NCBI GenBank assembly: GCA_964461045.1
Contig: CAYWSJ010000023.1
Location: 1 to 42,535 of the forward strand
Reading direction: 5' to 3'
DNA: 42,535 bases
Origin: JAGXLC01 sp964461045
GTDB taxonomy: Bacteria > Bacteroidota > Bacteroidia > Bacteroidales > UBA12077
In this document: one piece after another, positions 6,675 to 15,220 of the stretch
Numbering within the stretch: the stretch's first letter is position 1
How the letters are laid out: each line of letters begins with the position of its first letter
Program-made: the position numbers and the translations under genes
The notes under the pieces: generated by a model
Told to the model about the DNA's origin: nothing
Databases searched by the model: none
Seen by the model: only the letters and a program-made list of their open reading frames with translations

Positions 6675-8090
6675 TTATCTGATCATAGGTGTATCATTTC
6701 TTATTCTTTTAGCTTTGTTGCAGCCTAATACAAAATTCATCCCAAATCTGACATTAAACGAGCGGGTTTTTCCTGGCCACATACCCATAGAAATGTTGTC
6801 TGTCATTACATAGAATTGGAAAGGTAGCAGACGCAGAGCTACTCCGGCACCAATATTATTGTAGGCGCCGTTCATCACCGAATAACTTAATGAAAGAGAA
6901 ACAGCTCTTATGGGTCTTGTATTAGCAGAGAGTGTGAAACTTTGGTTTACACTGCCTGCATAGAATCTTGTTCTGGATAAGAAACCAAAATCAAGTCTTT
7001 CTCCAACAAAATATCTGCCACCCAGGAATATTTTAGGTCCGAGGAATTGCAGAAAATTTTCTTGAGAATATTCCATTTTTACTGATTCTTGCAAAGAATC
7101 TGCAAGTTCTTCCATTGGATCAGAATTGCTGTCATCGCCAATCTGGTTGCTTACATCAACCCCGGTGAATGAGAATTGCCCGTTCACTGTATAATTATGC
7201 ACATAATTTTTATAATTAATAAAGCCCAGATCGATAATTGCAGCAGAAAATGAAAACTGATCATTCAATTTATAGGTTCCTCCAATGTCAATAGCAAAAC
7301 CGGGATTTTGGAAAGCATCGTTTATTCCTAGAGTTTCTGGTTCCTCTACATTGTCTATAAAGCCAGAACTGTCTGTTGAGATGGTAACGGGGGCTGTACC
7401 CTGAAGAAGAATATCTGTGGTTAGAGAGAGTGAATCACCATTTGAACTGGTGTAAAGTCCTGCATTAAAATCTTTGCTCTCCAGAAATGCCAGTCCACTC
7501 AAATATTTTGCCTTCAACCCTACAGTCAGGTTGTCATAAATTTTGCGTGAATAGCCTAATGAGAACTCAAGGTAATTATTTGAAAAGAAGGAGAAATCAC
7601 CCAGGTTCGCCGTTTCTCCGAGAAATGCTTCGTTCCCTTTAAGTGCCATTGTAGCAAGGTCTTTCGGATAACTCATTCTTAATCCAGATTTTTGCATCAC
7701 ATTGAATGAAAAATATCCTTCCCCTGCGCGGAACCCCATCCCGAATATAGTTGCAGAGAGATCAACAAAAATGTCATTCTGTGGTTCCAGTTTGTTTAAG
7801 AAATCATTGATATTACTTGTAGGATGCAGAAAGGTTACCAAAGAATCAAGCTCCTGGTTTTCGAAAATTATATCATTGTAATTCAGTGTATTGTTACCAA
7901 TATTCAGACTTGTTCCGGCTACTCCCGGAAAAAACAAATAAAAATTACATTCCGGCTGGCTTGATGGATTCATTGTTGTAATCTGGGGCAGCCTGTCCAT
8001 GTAATAAAGAGTCTGACTATGCTGAGCGTAAGCTATTGTTGCTGTAAAAAATATGATGAATAGGCTAATTAATTTTTTCATAACCTGCAA
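6675..8090 (-). CDS. Outer-membrane beta-barrel protein, DUF5723-like
   Basis: A 471-residue protein with a type I signal peptide (cleavage likely after A-Y-A, about residue 22). The start could be Met1 or Met4. The rest is rich in alternating hydrophobic/polar strands with aromatic girdles, and the C-terminus (SFNVRFGMNFVLG plus a short tail) looks like a closing barrel strand. The mature N-terminus, L-Y-Y-M-D-R-L-P-Q-I-T-T-M-N-P, is typical of DUF5723-like Bacteroidota barrel proteins, whose function is not known. It is the last gene of a three-gene minus-strand operon and starts 10 nt after the lipoprotein gene at 8101-9729, which suggests a joint outer-membrane assembly. Confidence 0.7.
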   Translation of the reverse strand: MQVMKKLISLFIIFFTATIAYAQHSQTLYYMDRLPQITTMNPSSQPECNFYLFFPGVAGTSLNIGNNTLNYNDIIFENQELDSLVTFLHPTSNINDFLNKLEPQNDIFVDLSATIFGMGFRAGEGYFSFNVMQKSGLRMSYPKDLATMALKGNEAFLGETANLGDFSFFSNNYLEFSLGYSRKIYDNLTVGLKAKYLSGLAFLESKDFNAGLYTSSNGDSLSLTTDILLQGTAPVTISTDSSGFIDNVEEPETLGINDAFQNPGFAIDIGGTYKLNDQFSFSAAIIDLGFINYKNYVHNYTVNGQFSFTGVDVSNQIGDDSNSDPMEELADSLQESVKMEYSQENFLQFLGPKIFLGGRYFVGERLDFGFLSRTRFYAGSVNQSFTLSANTRPIRAVSLSLSYSVMNGAYNNIGAGVALRLLPFQFYVMTDNISMGMWPGKTRSFNVRFGMNFVLGCNKAKRIRNDTPMIR

Positions 8091-8100
8091 TTAATTTAAA

Positions 8101-9729
8101 TTATTGAATATCAGTTTTTACATCCATGCCAAATCTGAATTCTACTTCAGAATCAGAATAAAACTTAACTTTTGTGTCTGAAGCAAAATCGCTTGTGGTT
8201 AATCTGGCATCAAATATTGCATTTTTTACCTTTTTTAAATTGTCAAATTCCTCTTCATCAAATGATGCTTCAGAGTATTTCACTGTAGGTTGTATAACAT
8301 TTCCTTCGCTGTCAACCTGTGCGCCCAAAATAACCGGCATTTCAGCTGCATTAAACATTGAATCGACAGGGGCATAAGTACTATCCGTGAGATATACCTG
8401 GAAATTTATTTCAACCGGGAGTCCATTTTTTATGTCTAATTTTCCTATTAAACTTTTAATCATATCCAGATCGCCGAGAGTCTGCTCAAGATCAAGTTCA
8501 ACAGTATCCTGTAAAGAGAAATTGTCAGCTTTTAACCACAGAGGAAGCATGACTTCTGAGGATACATCAAAACGACTGTCTTCATAAAAGAAATTGTTGG
8601 CTTTTCCCGTTCCGTCAGGATTAGAATAAGCATAGGCATTGAATGAAATGTGGGTTGGCTGTTGGGCCATTACATCTGAAAGGTTACAATTATCATTACT
8701 GATTTCTATTGAAGTATGTTCTGTTCCACCCATAAATGAAGGATAATTAATAGAAAAGTAATTGGCAGAATCAGTAAACAACAGTTCTGTAGTATCTGAT
8801 GTTCCTTCTTTATAAGCTTTTGCATTTTTAATTGCAATATCAGCCGGCACACCATAAGAGTTATCAATCAGAAATCTGAACCGTGGATCGGCAAATTCGA
8901 TGTTTCCATCAAGATCACCAGAGAACAGATTAAGTGGTATTATTCCACTTTGGTACATGAGTGTGTCCTGACCAAGGTAACCTCTTGACGAGTAGACATC
9001 TGCATTTATCATGCGGGAGTCTATGTAAAGGTGGTCACCTGCACTAATTGGGTTTCCCGAATTATAAAGTGTAAATTCATAATGAACCGGGAAATAAGAT
9101 TTATTGCTAGTGTCCGGATTGGCTAATTTTACGGTGTAATCATAGAGCGTAACAGTACGTGTTGTTTGATAACTGCCACTTATATCAGTAATATGGATTG
9201 TATCTTTGTAAGGTTCTCCTCCTTTTAGCAGTGAATCATACGTAACCACTAATCTGCCTTCATTCTCAAAAGAGTATTCAATCTCTTGCTCTAGAGTGAA
9301 TTCATCTGTTTCAATCGAATTAAGTCGCATATCATTATCAAGTGCAAAGGGATGCAACTCATCTCTTATAATTGTAGTGTCGCTTCCGAAAGAGGATGAA
9401 GGAACATCACTGTCCGATTCATAGAATATCTCAATAAAGTCCTGGTCCTTAATATTGATCATATTTTCTGCTGTGTTCGAATAGATAGAATCCTGGTATG
9501 TAATGTAAAGCAGACCTGTAGTATCCTCATTTACATAACCAGCACTGTCAAAAGTTTCGAGCAAGTCTTGTGTGTTTAGTATTCCCCTTGCAACAGGAAC
9601 TGAGAAATTCTGTTTCACGCTGATCTGATCGGATAAATTGTCAAAATCAAACTGATCGGTGTTACAACTTACAATGCTGATAATTGCAAGGGATATAATG
9701 ATACCCGGCAAAGTTTTTTTTATTTTCAT
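8101..9729 (-). CDS. Large lipoprotein of unknown function
   Basis: A 542-residue protein with a lipoprotein signal (Cys22 in S-I-V-S-C). The mature part is acidic, rich in Asp, Ser, Thr and Tyr and appears to be all-beta, with repeated stretches such as D-T-T-E-L-L-F-T-D-S-A-N-Y and D-S-T-Y-A-P-V-D-S-M. No catalytic motif is visible and I do not recognise the family. It lies between the anchored propeller gene (25 nt upstream) and the DUF5723-like barrel gene (10 nt downstream), so it is almost certainly co-expressed with them. A surface or periplasmic partner of the barrel is the natural inference. Confidence 0.65.
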   Translation of the reverse strand: MKIKKTLPGIIISLAIISIVSCNTDQFDFDNLSDQISVKQNFSVPVARGILNTQDLLETFDSAGYVNEDTTGLLYITYQDSIYSNTAENMINIKDQDFIEIFYESDSDVPSSSFGSDTTIIRDELHPFALDNDMRLNSIETDEFTLEQEIEYSFENEGRLVVTYDSLLKGGEPYKDTIHITDISGSYQTTRTVTLYDYTVKLANPDTSNKSYFPVHYEFTLYNSGNPISAGDHLYIDSRMINADVYSSRGYLGQDTLMYQSGIIPLNLFSGDLDGNIEFADPRFRFLIDNSYGVPADIAIKNAKAYKEGTSDTTELLFTDSANYFSINYPSFMGGTEHTSIEISNDNCNLSDVMAQQPTHISFNAYAYSNPDGTGKANNFFYEDSRFDVSSEVMLPLWLKADNFSLQDTVELDLEQTLGDLDMIKSLIGKLDIKNGLPVEINFQVYLTDSTYAPVDSMFNAAEMPVILGAQVDSEGNVIQPTVKYSEASFDEEEFDNLKKVKNAIFDARLTTSDFASDTKVKFYSDSEVEFRFGMDVKTDIQ

Positions 9730-9754
9730 AAAGAGGTAATTTGTTCAAAAATAA

Positions 9755-12508
9755 TTAATTTACAGCATAATTATACAAAAAATTGTATTTATTTCCCACT
9801 AGCAGGTTAAAATGCCTTGCGGGTTTATCCAGGAACCCAATGCTAAAAGGAGTGCTTCCCTGCAGAGGGAATCCCTTATAGATAGAACCGTCGCTATTAA
9901 CTAAATATATCTTATTGCTATTCTTTGATACGATTCCAATCTTCCTTTTGTTATAAGAAAAATAAAAATAAATGGGAGGATAGGTAATGTTGTGTTTAAA
10001 TTTCCTTTTAAATATTTCTTTTTCGTTTTGTTCAATAACATGGAGTGTATTCTCATCCAGAAATATAAAATCTTTCTTATCGTCACTGTTCATATCTTTA
10101 AGGTCAAAGAAATGATCTTCGGTAAATTTTCCTACACTTGTGGTTTTTATTTGTCCATCAAAGTAAATATGATGAACAGTTCCCTCCTTATTGGTTGTTA
10201 CCAGGCTTGGATTGCTGCTGTTTTCATTACTGATATAAAAAATATTTCCTCTTGATTTGGAAAATTGTTTCTCTGTCTCTACCCGTGTTTCTCCTCTGCG
10301 ATTAAGAATGTAAATTCTGTATTTATCGGCAAATACAATGTAATCTTTTGTACCTATTCTGAAATGTTGAACAGGTGTTGTTACTTTTGTATCGGTTTTT
10401 CCAAATTTCCAGCCTTCTATAATTCGTCCCTCTTTTGAGAAATCATAAACTTTTTTGTTTTCACATGGAATGAAGATGCGGTAGTTGCTATTGTTGTTAT
10501 AGTCGAAAACAGCAAGAGGTGCAGTAGCAGGAGAGGGTAGCGTTATCGGATAATTTTCTACATAGTTTCCCTTTCTGTCAATTAAGTGGATTTTGTTTTT
10601 TGTATTAAAAAGAATTTGAAGTTTTCCATTGTTGTAGAAATCAATCTGATGAATATTGCCTATAATATCTTCTTCGATGCGCTTTTTCCATAGGATTCTT
10701 CCAACCTTATTAATCAGGTATAAATTTTGATTCATATCCTGCACGAAAATTTCATTTTCCCCTGTATAATGATTTTCAACAAGGGCAGGCTTAGAGTTTA
10801 GGGTCGTATCCAGATGTGTTTCCCATACTGTTTTGGGGTCTTCACTCACCCTTGGGATGTAATTAATAAACATATTATTATATAGCATATCGCCACTGTT
10901 CATAAATTGGTAAGCAAAAGCCTGGAATTTTCGGATTTGATTAAGGTTTTCTGATATTTTTTTTTCAATCTTATGATCCAGGAAATCAGCTATAAGGAAG
11001 GGTGACCGCGACATGCTGGTGTAGAAATGAAAATTGGCTTTGTCGGAAAGATAATTGTTGAAATCTTTATAATTGTGGTTATTGCTCAGGGTCTTGTTTA
11101 GTACATTCGAATAGAGAAACTCCTTTAAAAGATCGGGAGTCGAACCAAAAATCACAAAATTATCAAGGATGGTAAAATAATCGTTGTTAATATGAGAGAA
11201 CATACCTCCTAAAAGAGTGCCAAATAAATTATCAATAGGGAGTTTATAAAGGTTAAAGGTAGACTCTTTATCAATTTGAATATTTTTTTTGTAAGGCCAT
11301 TTATTCATTTTGGATGTTGTTTTTTTGGACATTGATTCCATAATATCTTTGGCATGTCTTTTACCTTTTGTTTTTATTGCTACAAATCCTTTCCTCGATG
11401 GGTCTTCAGAAGAAGCGTTCAGATAAACCAGGCCTATTTCTTCGTATATTAGATTCCGGAATGTTTTTTCAAAATCAATTTTATATTTGGATTTCAAAGT
11501 TTCCAGCTTTCTTTCTCTTGAGGCTAGTTTCTGACTGTTTTCAAGAATGTTTTTGTAATCTTTGAAGAAAACAGAGTTGTTGCTAATGCCCAGATCAATA
11601 AATGTAGCAGTCTGTGATGGAAGAATGTCTTCAATGTCAAGCTTAACAGGTTCCTGGTTTTTAAAAATAGAAGCATAGTAATTACCAGGCTTTGAATTTT
11701 TAGTAAATCCATTAAAGAGGAGGGCATTTTTTTTAGGATTTATATCCAGTGCCGTCCATTCAGAAAATTGTCTGAGGTTTTTAATCCATTGCTTGTGTGC
11801 AGGTTTAAAAACAGATGTAATTGAAGGAGTTAAATTTTGAAAATTAATGTAAATATTTGCAGGGACATTTTTTCCGCTTGTTTCTTTTATTGATCTGAAG
11901 GTTGTATCATTTTTAAATGATTTGTCAACCGTAAGTTGTCTTATCCCTTTTTCAACCAGTATGCCTGACCTGCTGCAAATAAAAGTACCTTTGGAAAATG
12001 CGTAATTGAGTTTGGGCTTTTCATTTGAAGCAGTATAGAGTTTGGTTTGATTGTAATCTTTGCTTTCCAGGCTAAGTGATTTGTGATTGATGTATTTTTT
12101 CAGGTATTGTTCAATGAGTTTTTTTTCCTTTATATCTCCGTATTTTATAAGGAAAAGGAATTCCAGGTTGTTCTTTCCGGATTCATGTGCAGAAATGATT
12201 AGGTTTTTATTATTGAGTGCATTTTGAATATTTTTGTTGTTAAAGTCTACCAATGAATCGAGAAGATTTATTTCTTCTCTGAAATTTTTAAGTGAAGAAA
12301 TTTGTAATATTTCATTCCACAGGGAATTGCTTTCTGAAAATTCATCTTTAAGGTTAGTTATATCGTGAATATCAATAAAAAAACCTGCATTGGTCGGAAT
12401 GGCTTCAAAAAGGTTTGAACTTACCACTTCTCTGCTTTTAATATAGAAATAAGTTCCTGCGCTGATGAGGAGGATAAGAGTTATAAGGATTCCTACTGTT
12501 TTTTTCAT
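9755..12508 (-). CDS. Membrane-anchored periplasmic protein, DUF3352-like plus beta-propeller
   Basis: 917 residues. An uncleaved N-terminal helix (about 5-24) is followed by a long periplasmic region that opens with a S-N-L-F-E-A-I-P-T-N-A-G-F-F-I-D-like segment, as in DUF3352-type proteins. From about residue 575 to the end there is a repeat-rich region that reads as a quinoprotein/WD-like beta-propeller, with blades such as E-I-F-V-Q-D-M-N-Q-N-L-Y-L-I and K-I-H-L-I-D-R-K-G-N-Y. No catalytic residues are recognised. It is the first gene of the operon with the 542-aa lipoprotein and the barrel. The upstream intergenic region, shared with a TonB receptor, holds an 18-bp perfect palindrome. 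Family assignment is by eye and moderate. Confidence 0.6.
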   Translation of the reverse strand: MKKTVGILITLILLISAGTYFYIKSREVVSSNLFEAIPTNAGFFIDIHDITNLKDEFSESNSLWNEILQISSLKNFREEINLLDSLVDFNNKNIQNALNNKNLIISAHESGKNNLEFLFLIKYGDIKEKKLIEQYLKKYINHKSLSLESKDYNQTKLYTASNEKPKLNYAFSKGTFICSRSGILVEKGIRQLTVDKSFKNDTTFRSIKETSGKNVPANIYINFQNLTPSITSVFKPAHKQWIKNLRQFSEWTALDINPKKNALLFNGFTKNSKPGNYYASIFKNQEPVKLDIEDILPSQTATFIDLGISNNSVFFKDYKNILENSQKLASRERKLETLKSKYKIDFEKTFRNLIYEEIGLVYLNASSEDPSRKGFVAIKTKGKRHAKDIMESMSKKTTSKMNKWPYKKNIQIDKESTFNLYKLPIDNLFGTLLGGMFSHINNDYFTILDNFVIFGSTPDLLKEFLYSNVLNKTLSNNHNYKDFNNYLSDKANFHFYTSMSRSPFLIADFLDHKIEKKISENLNQIRKFQAFAYQFMNSGDMLYNNMFINYIPRVSEDPKTVWETHLDTTLNSKPALVENHYTGENEIFVQDMNQNLYLINKVGRILWKKRIEEDIIGNIHQIDFYNNGKLQILFNTKNKIHLIDRKGNYVENYPITLPSPATAPLAVFDYNNNSNYRIFIPCENKKVYDFSKEGRIIEGWKFGKTDTKVTTPVQHFRIGTKDYIVFADKYRIYILNRRGETRVETEKQFSKSRGNIFYISNENSSNPSLVTTNKEGTVHHIYFDGQIKTTSVGKFTEDHFFDLKDMNSDDKKDFIFLDENTLHVIEQNEKEIFKRKFKHNITYPPIYFYFSYNKRKIGIVSKNSNKIYLVNSDGSIYKGFPLQGSTPFSIGFLDKPARHFNLLVGNKYNFLYNYAVN

Positions 12509-12576
12509 AAATATTAAAAAGTTTGGTATCGATGTTGTTTTAATTGATAAAAGCCTTTAAAATTGTAAAAATAATG

Positions 12577-12594
12577 AAAACGATTAATCGTTTT
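12577..12594. promoter_or_regulatory. 18-bp perfect palindrome in a divergent promoter region
   Basis: AAAACGATTAATCGTTTT is its own reverse complement. It lies 68 bp upstream of the envelope operon start (12508, minus) and 82 bp upstream of the TonB receptor start (12677, plus), in an otherwise AT-rich 168-bp region. The position suits an operator shared by both. It is not followed by a long clean T-run, although TTTTTT at its right edge leaves a terminator-like hairpin possible. Confidence 0.5.
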
Positions 12595-12676
12595 TTCTAT
12601 TTTTTCATCTAAACAATATTAATTTTTTTACAAAAATAATGAGATAAGTGAATGTTATGACAAAAAATGAATTATT

Positions 12677-15091
12677 ATGATTACAATTATCAAAAAACAT
12701 TCCATTCTTTTATTGTTTCTGACAATTACAACGGCATTAACTGCTCAGAATCTGAAAGTATTTGATGCAAAAACTTTATCTCCAATTGAGAATCTTGCTT
12801 TATATAACTCAGATCATAATATTTCTTCCATTACAAATCAAAATGGTATTGCCGATATTTCAGATTTTGCCATGAGTGACAGTATCATTTTTCAGCATCC
12901 CACCTATAAAAGAATTATCCGTACAAAAAAAGAACTGAAAACCCTGAATTATTCCATAGGCCTGGATAAAAAGGTGATTAAGATTAAGGAGTTTGTAGTT
13001 TCAGCTTATCGCTGGGAACAGGATAAAGAAGAAGTTCCAAATAAAATTGTTACGATAACCGAGGAAGAGATAGAATTTAAAGAACCTCAGACTGCTGCAG
13101 ATTTACTTGGAACATCAAACCAGGTATATATTCAGAAGAGTCAGTTAGGAGGGGGAAGTCCTATGATAAGAGGCTTTGCCACAAATTCTGTTTTGCTGGT
13201 GGTGGATGGTGTCAGGATGAACAATGCTATTTTCAGGGGAGGAAACCTGCAGAATGTAATTTCACTGGATGCTCATGCAATTGAAAGCTCAGAAGTAATT
13301 TTCGGACCGGGCTCTGTTACATACGGATCAGATGCATTAGGAGGTGTTATGGATTTTCATACAAGGAGTGTGAATCTTTCAACCCAGGCAAAACCCTTAA
13401 TTAAAGGGAATGCAATGACTCGTTACTCAACAGCAAATAATGAAAAATCAGGGCATGTGGAATTTAATTATGGCCGTGCCAATTGGGGCGCCTTAACTAG
13501 TATTTCCTACAGTGACTATGGACATCTGGAAATGGGCTCCAGGAAAAATCCGGATTACAGGCGAATGGAATACGTGGACAGAATAGCTGGTAAAGATTCT
13601 GTCGTGCAAAACCCAAACCCTGATGAGCAATTATTTACTGCCTACAATCAGCTAAATGTAATGCAGAAGGTTCGTTTCAGACCCAATGATAAAATGAACT
13701 TTAATTATGCATTTCATTATTCAGAGACATCTGATATTCCGAGGTATGACAGACTTATACAACGGAAAGATAATCATTTGAAAAATGCACAATGGTATTA
13801 CGGCCCACAAAAATGGATGATGCATGCTTTGCATGCTAATATTAACATGGAATGCAAGCTTTTTTCTCAGGCAAAATTAACCATGGCATATCAGAATTAT
13901 GAAGAAAGCAGACATGACAGAGAATACCAGGAGGAATGGCTGCGTCACCGTACGGAAAAAGTTGATGCGATCTCTTTTAACCTTGATTTCGATAAAGATA
14001 TTATGGGAAACTTGTTGTATTATGGATTGGAGTATGTATATAACTCAGTACAATCCGATGCATTTGAAGAAAATATAATTTCCGGGGCCGAAATGCCTGT
14101 TCAAACCCGGTATCCTGATGGGGATAATGATTATAATACGATGGCTGCTTATATAAGCTATAAAATGAACATGGGAGAAAAGATGAATCTTATTAGCGGT
14201 CTTAGATACAGCTATTTTAATATCCATTCAACCATAGATACCACTACAAACTATTTTAATTTTCCTTTTCATAATCTGAGCCTGGAAACCGGAGCTTTAA
14301 ATGGATCAGTTGGTCTTGTTTACAGGCCAAAAGAAACATGGAGGTTTAACCTGAATGCTTCGTCAGGTTTTCATGCTCCGAATATTGATGATATGGCAAA
14401 AGTGTTTGATTCTGAACCGGGAAGTGTGATAATGCCCAATGAAGATCTGGGAGCGGAATATGCCTATAACCTGGATGCAGGGATTAATAAATCATTTGGA
14501 GAAAGGGGAAGGATTAATATCAGGGGATTTTATACATGGCTTGAAAATGCAATGGTGCGAAAAGAAGCAACATTTAATGGAAAGGATTCAGTAATTTATG
14601 ATGGAGCACCAGCAAGGGTACATAAAGTAGTTAATGCTGAAAATGCTTATATCTATGGCTTTAGTTTTTCTGTTTATGTGAAATTATTTGAAAATATGCA
14701 TTTCAGTTCGCATTATAATTATGTCGAGGGCGAAGACAGTCAGGGTTCTCCTGTACGTCATGCAGCTCCACCTTTTGGACAGACAGAAATTAATTATAAA
14801 ACTGACAGATTCCGTTTGGCTCTTTATGCAAAGTATAATGGGAAAATAACGAATGAGGAACTTGCTGAGAGCGAGCAATCGAAAGTACATATGTACAAAT
14901 TAAATGATGAAGGAGAACCCTATTCTCCTGCCTGGTGGACATTAAACTTTAAAGGGAAGTATCATATTTCGGAACATTTAATTCTTAGCGGTGGAATTGA
15001 AAATATACTGGATGTAAGGTACAGGCCTTATTCTTCGGGTATTGTTGCTCCCGGGAGAAATTTTATTGTTTCCCTCAGGGCAAGGTTTTAA
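12677..15091 (+). CDS. TonB-dependent receptor, heme/siderophore type
   Basis: 804 residues: signal peptide (cleavage near L-T-A-Q, about residue 23), a short CarboxypepD_reg-like domain (about 25-100), a plug (about 118-235, with S-P-M-I-R-G-F-A-T-N-S-V-L-L-V-V-D-G-V-R) and a 22-strand-type barrel ending V-S-L-R-A-R-F. The plug segment I-F-G-P-G-S-V-T-Y-G-S-D-A-L-G-G-V-M matches the class of heme/hemoglobin receptors. The motif region of heme receptors (FRAP/NPDL) is present in altered form as F-H-A-P (about 563-567) and N-E-D-L (about 588-591), where His replaces the usual Arg. It would import a bulky iron- or cobalt-containing ligand using TonB energy. No hemophore or ABC permease genes adjoin it, so the substrate is uncertain. 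Confidence 0.88.
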   Translation: MITIIKKHSILLLFLTITTALTAQNLKVFDAKTLSPIENLALYNSDHNISSITNQNGIADISDFAMSDSIIFQHPTYKRIIRTKKELKTLNYSIGLDKKVIKIKEFVVSAYRWEQDKEEVPNKIVTITEEEIEFKEPQTAADLLGTSNQVYIQKSQLGGGSPMIRGFATNSVLLVVDGVRMNNAIFRGGNLQNVISLDAHAIESSEVIFGPGSVTYGSDALGGVMDFHTRSVNLSTQAKPLIKGNAMTRYSTANNEKSGHVEFNYGRANWGALTSISYSDYGHLEMGSRKNPDYRRMEYVDRIAGKDSVVQNPNPDEQLFTAYNQLNVMQKVRFRPNDKMNFNYAFHYSETSDIPRYDRLIQRKDNHLKNAQWYYGPQKWMMHALHANINMECKLFSQAKLTMAYQNYEESRHDREYQEEWLRHRTEKVDAISFNLDFDKDIMGNLLYYGLEYVYNSVQSDAFEENIISGAEMPVQTRYPDGDNDYNTMAAYISYKMNMGEKMNLISGLRYSYFNIHSTIDTTTNYFNFPFHNLSLETGALNGSVGLVYRPKETWRFNLNASSGFHAPNIDDMAKVFDSEPGSVIMPNEDLGAEYAYNLDAGINKSFGERGRINIRGFYTWLENAMVRKEATFNGKDSVIYDGAPARVHKVVNAENAYIYGFSFSVYVKLFENMHFSSHYNYVEGEDSQGSPVRHAAPPFGQTEINYKTDRFRLALYAKYNGKITNEELAESEQSKVHMYKLNDEGEPYSPAWWTLNFKGKYHISEHLILSGGIENILDVRYRPYSSGIVAPGRNFIVSLRARF

Positions 15092-15160
15092 TTGTATAAT
15101 ACTTACTTTCTGTTAAAGTGTTTTTTTATTCCTTTAAAAACAAATATCTTTAGCCTGCAA

Positions 15161-15196
15161 TTTAACCCGTATTATTCATGAATTATTCGGGTTAAA
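15161..15196. repeat. 36-nt near-perfect palindrome between receptor and antiporter genes
   Basis: The outer arms TTTAACCCG and CGGGTTAAA (15161-15169, 15188-15196) pair perfectly. The inner part continues with two T-T mismatches to a central CATG. It starts 69 nt after the receptor stop and ends 24 nt before the antiporter start. The sequence right after it on the plus strand (15206-15219) is T-rich but not directly adjacent, so a terminator for the receptor gene or an operator for the antiporter are both possible. Confidence 0.55.
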
Positions 15197-15220
15197 GCAA
15201 TTAAAATTGTTTTTGTTTTT

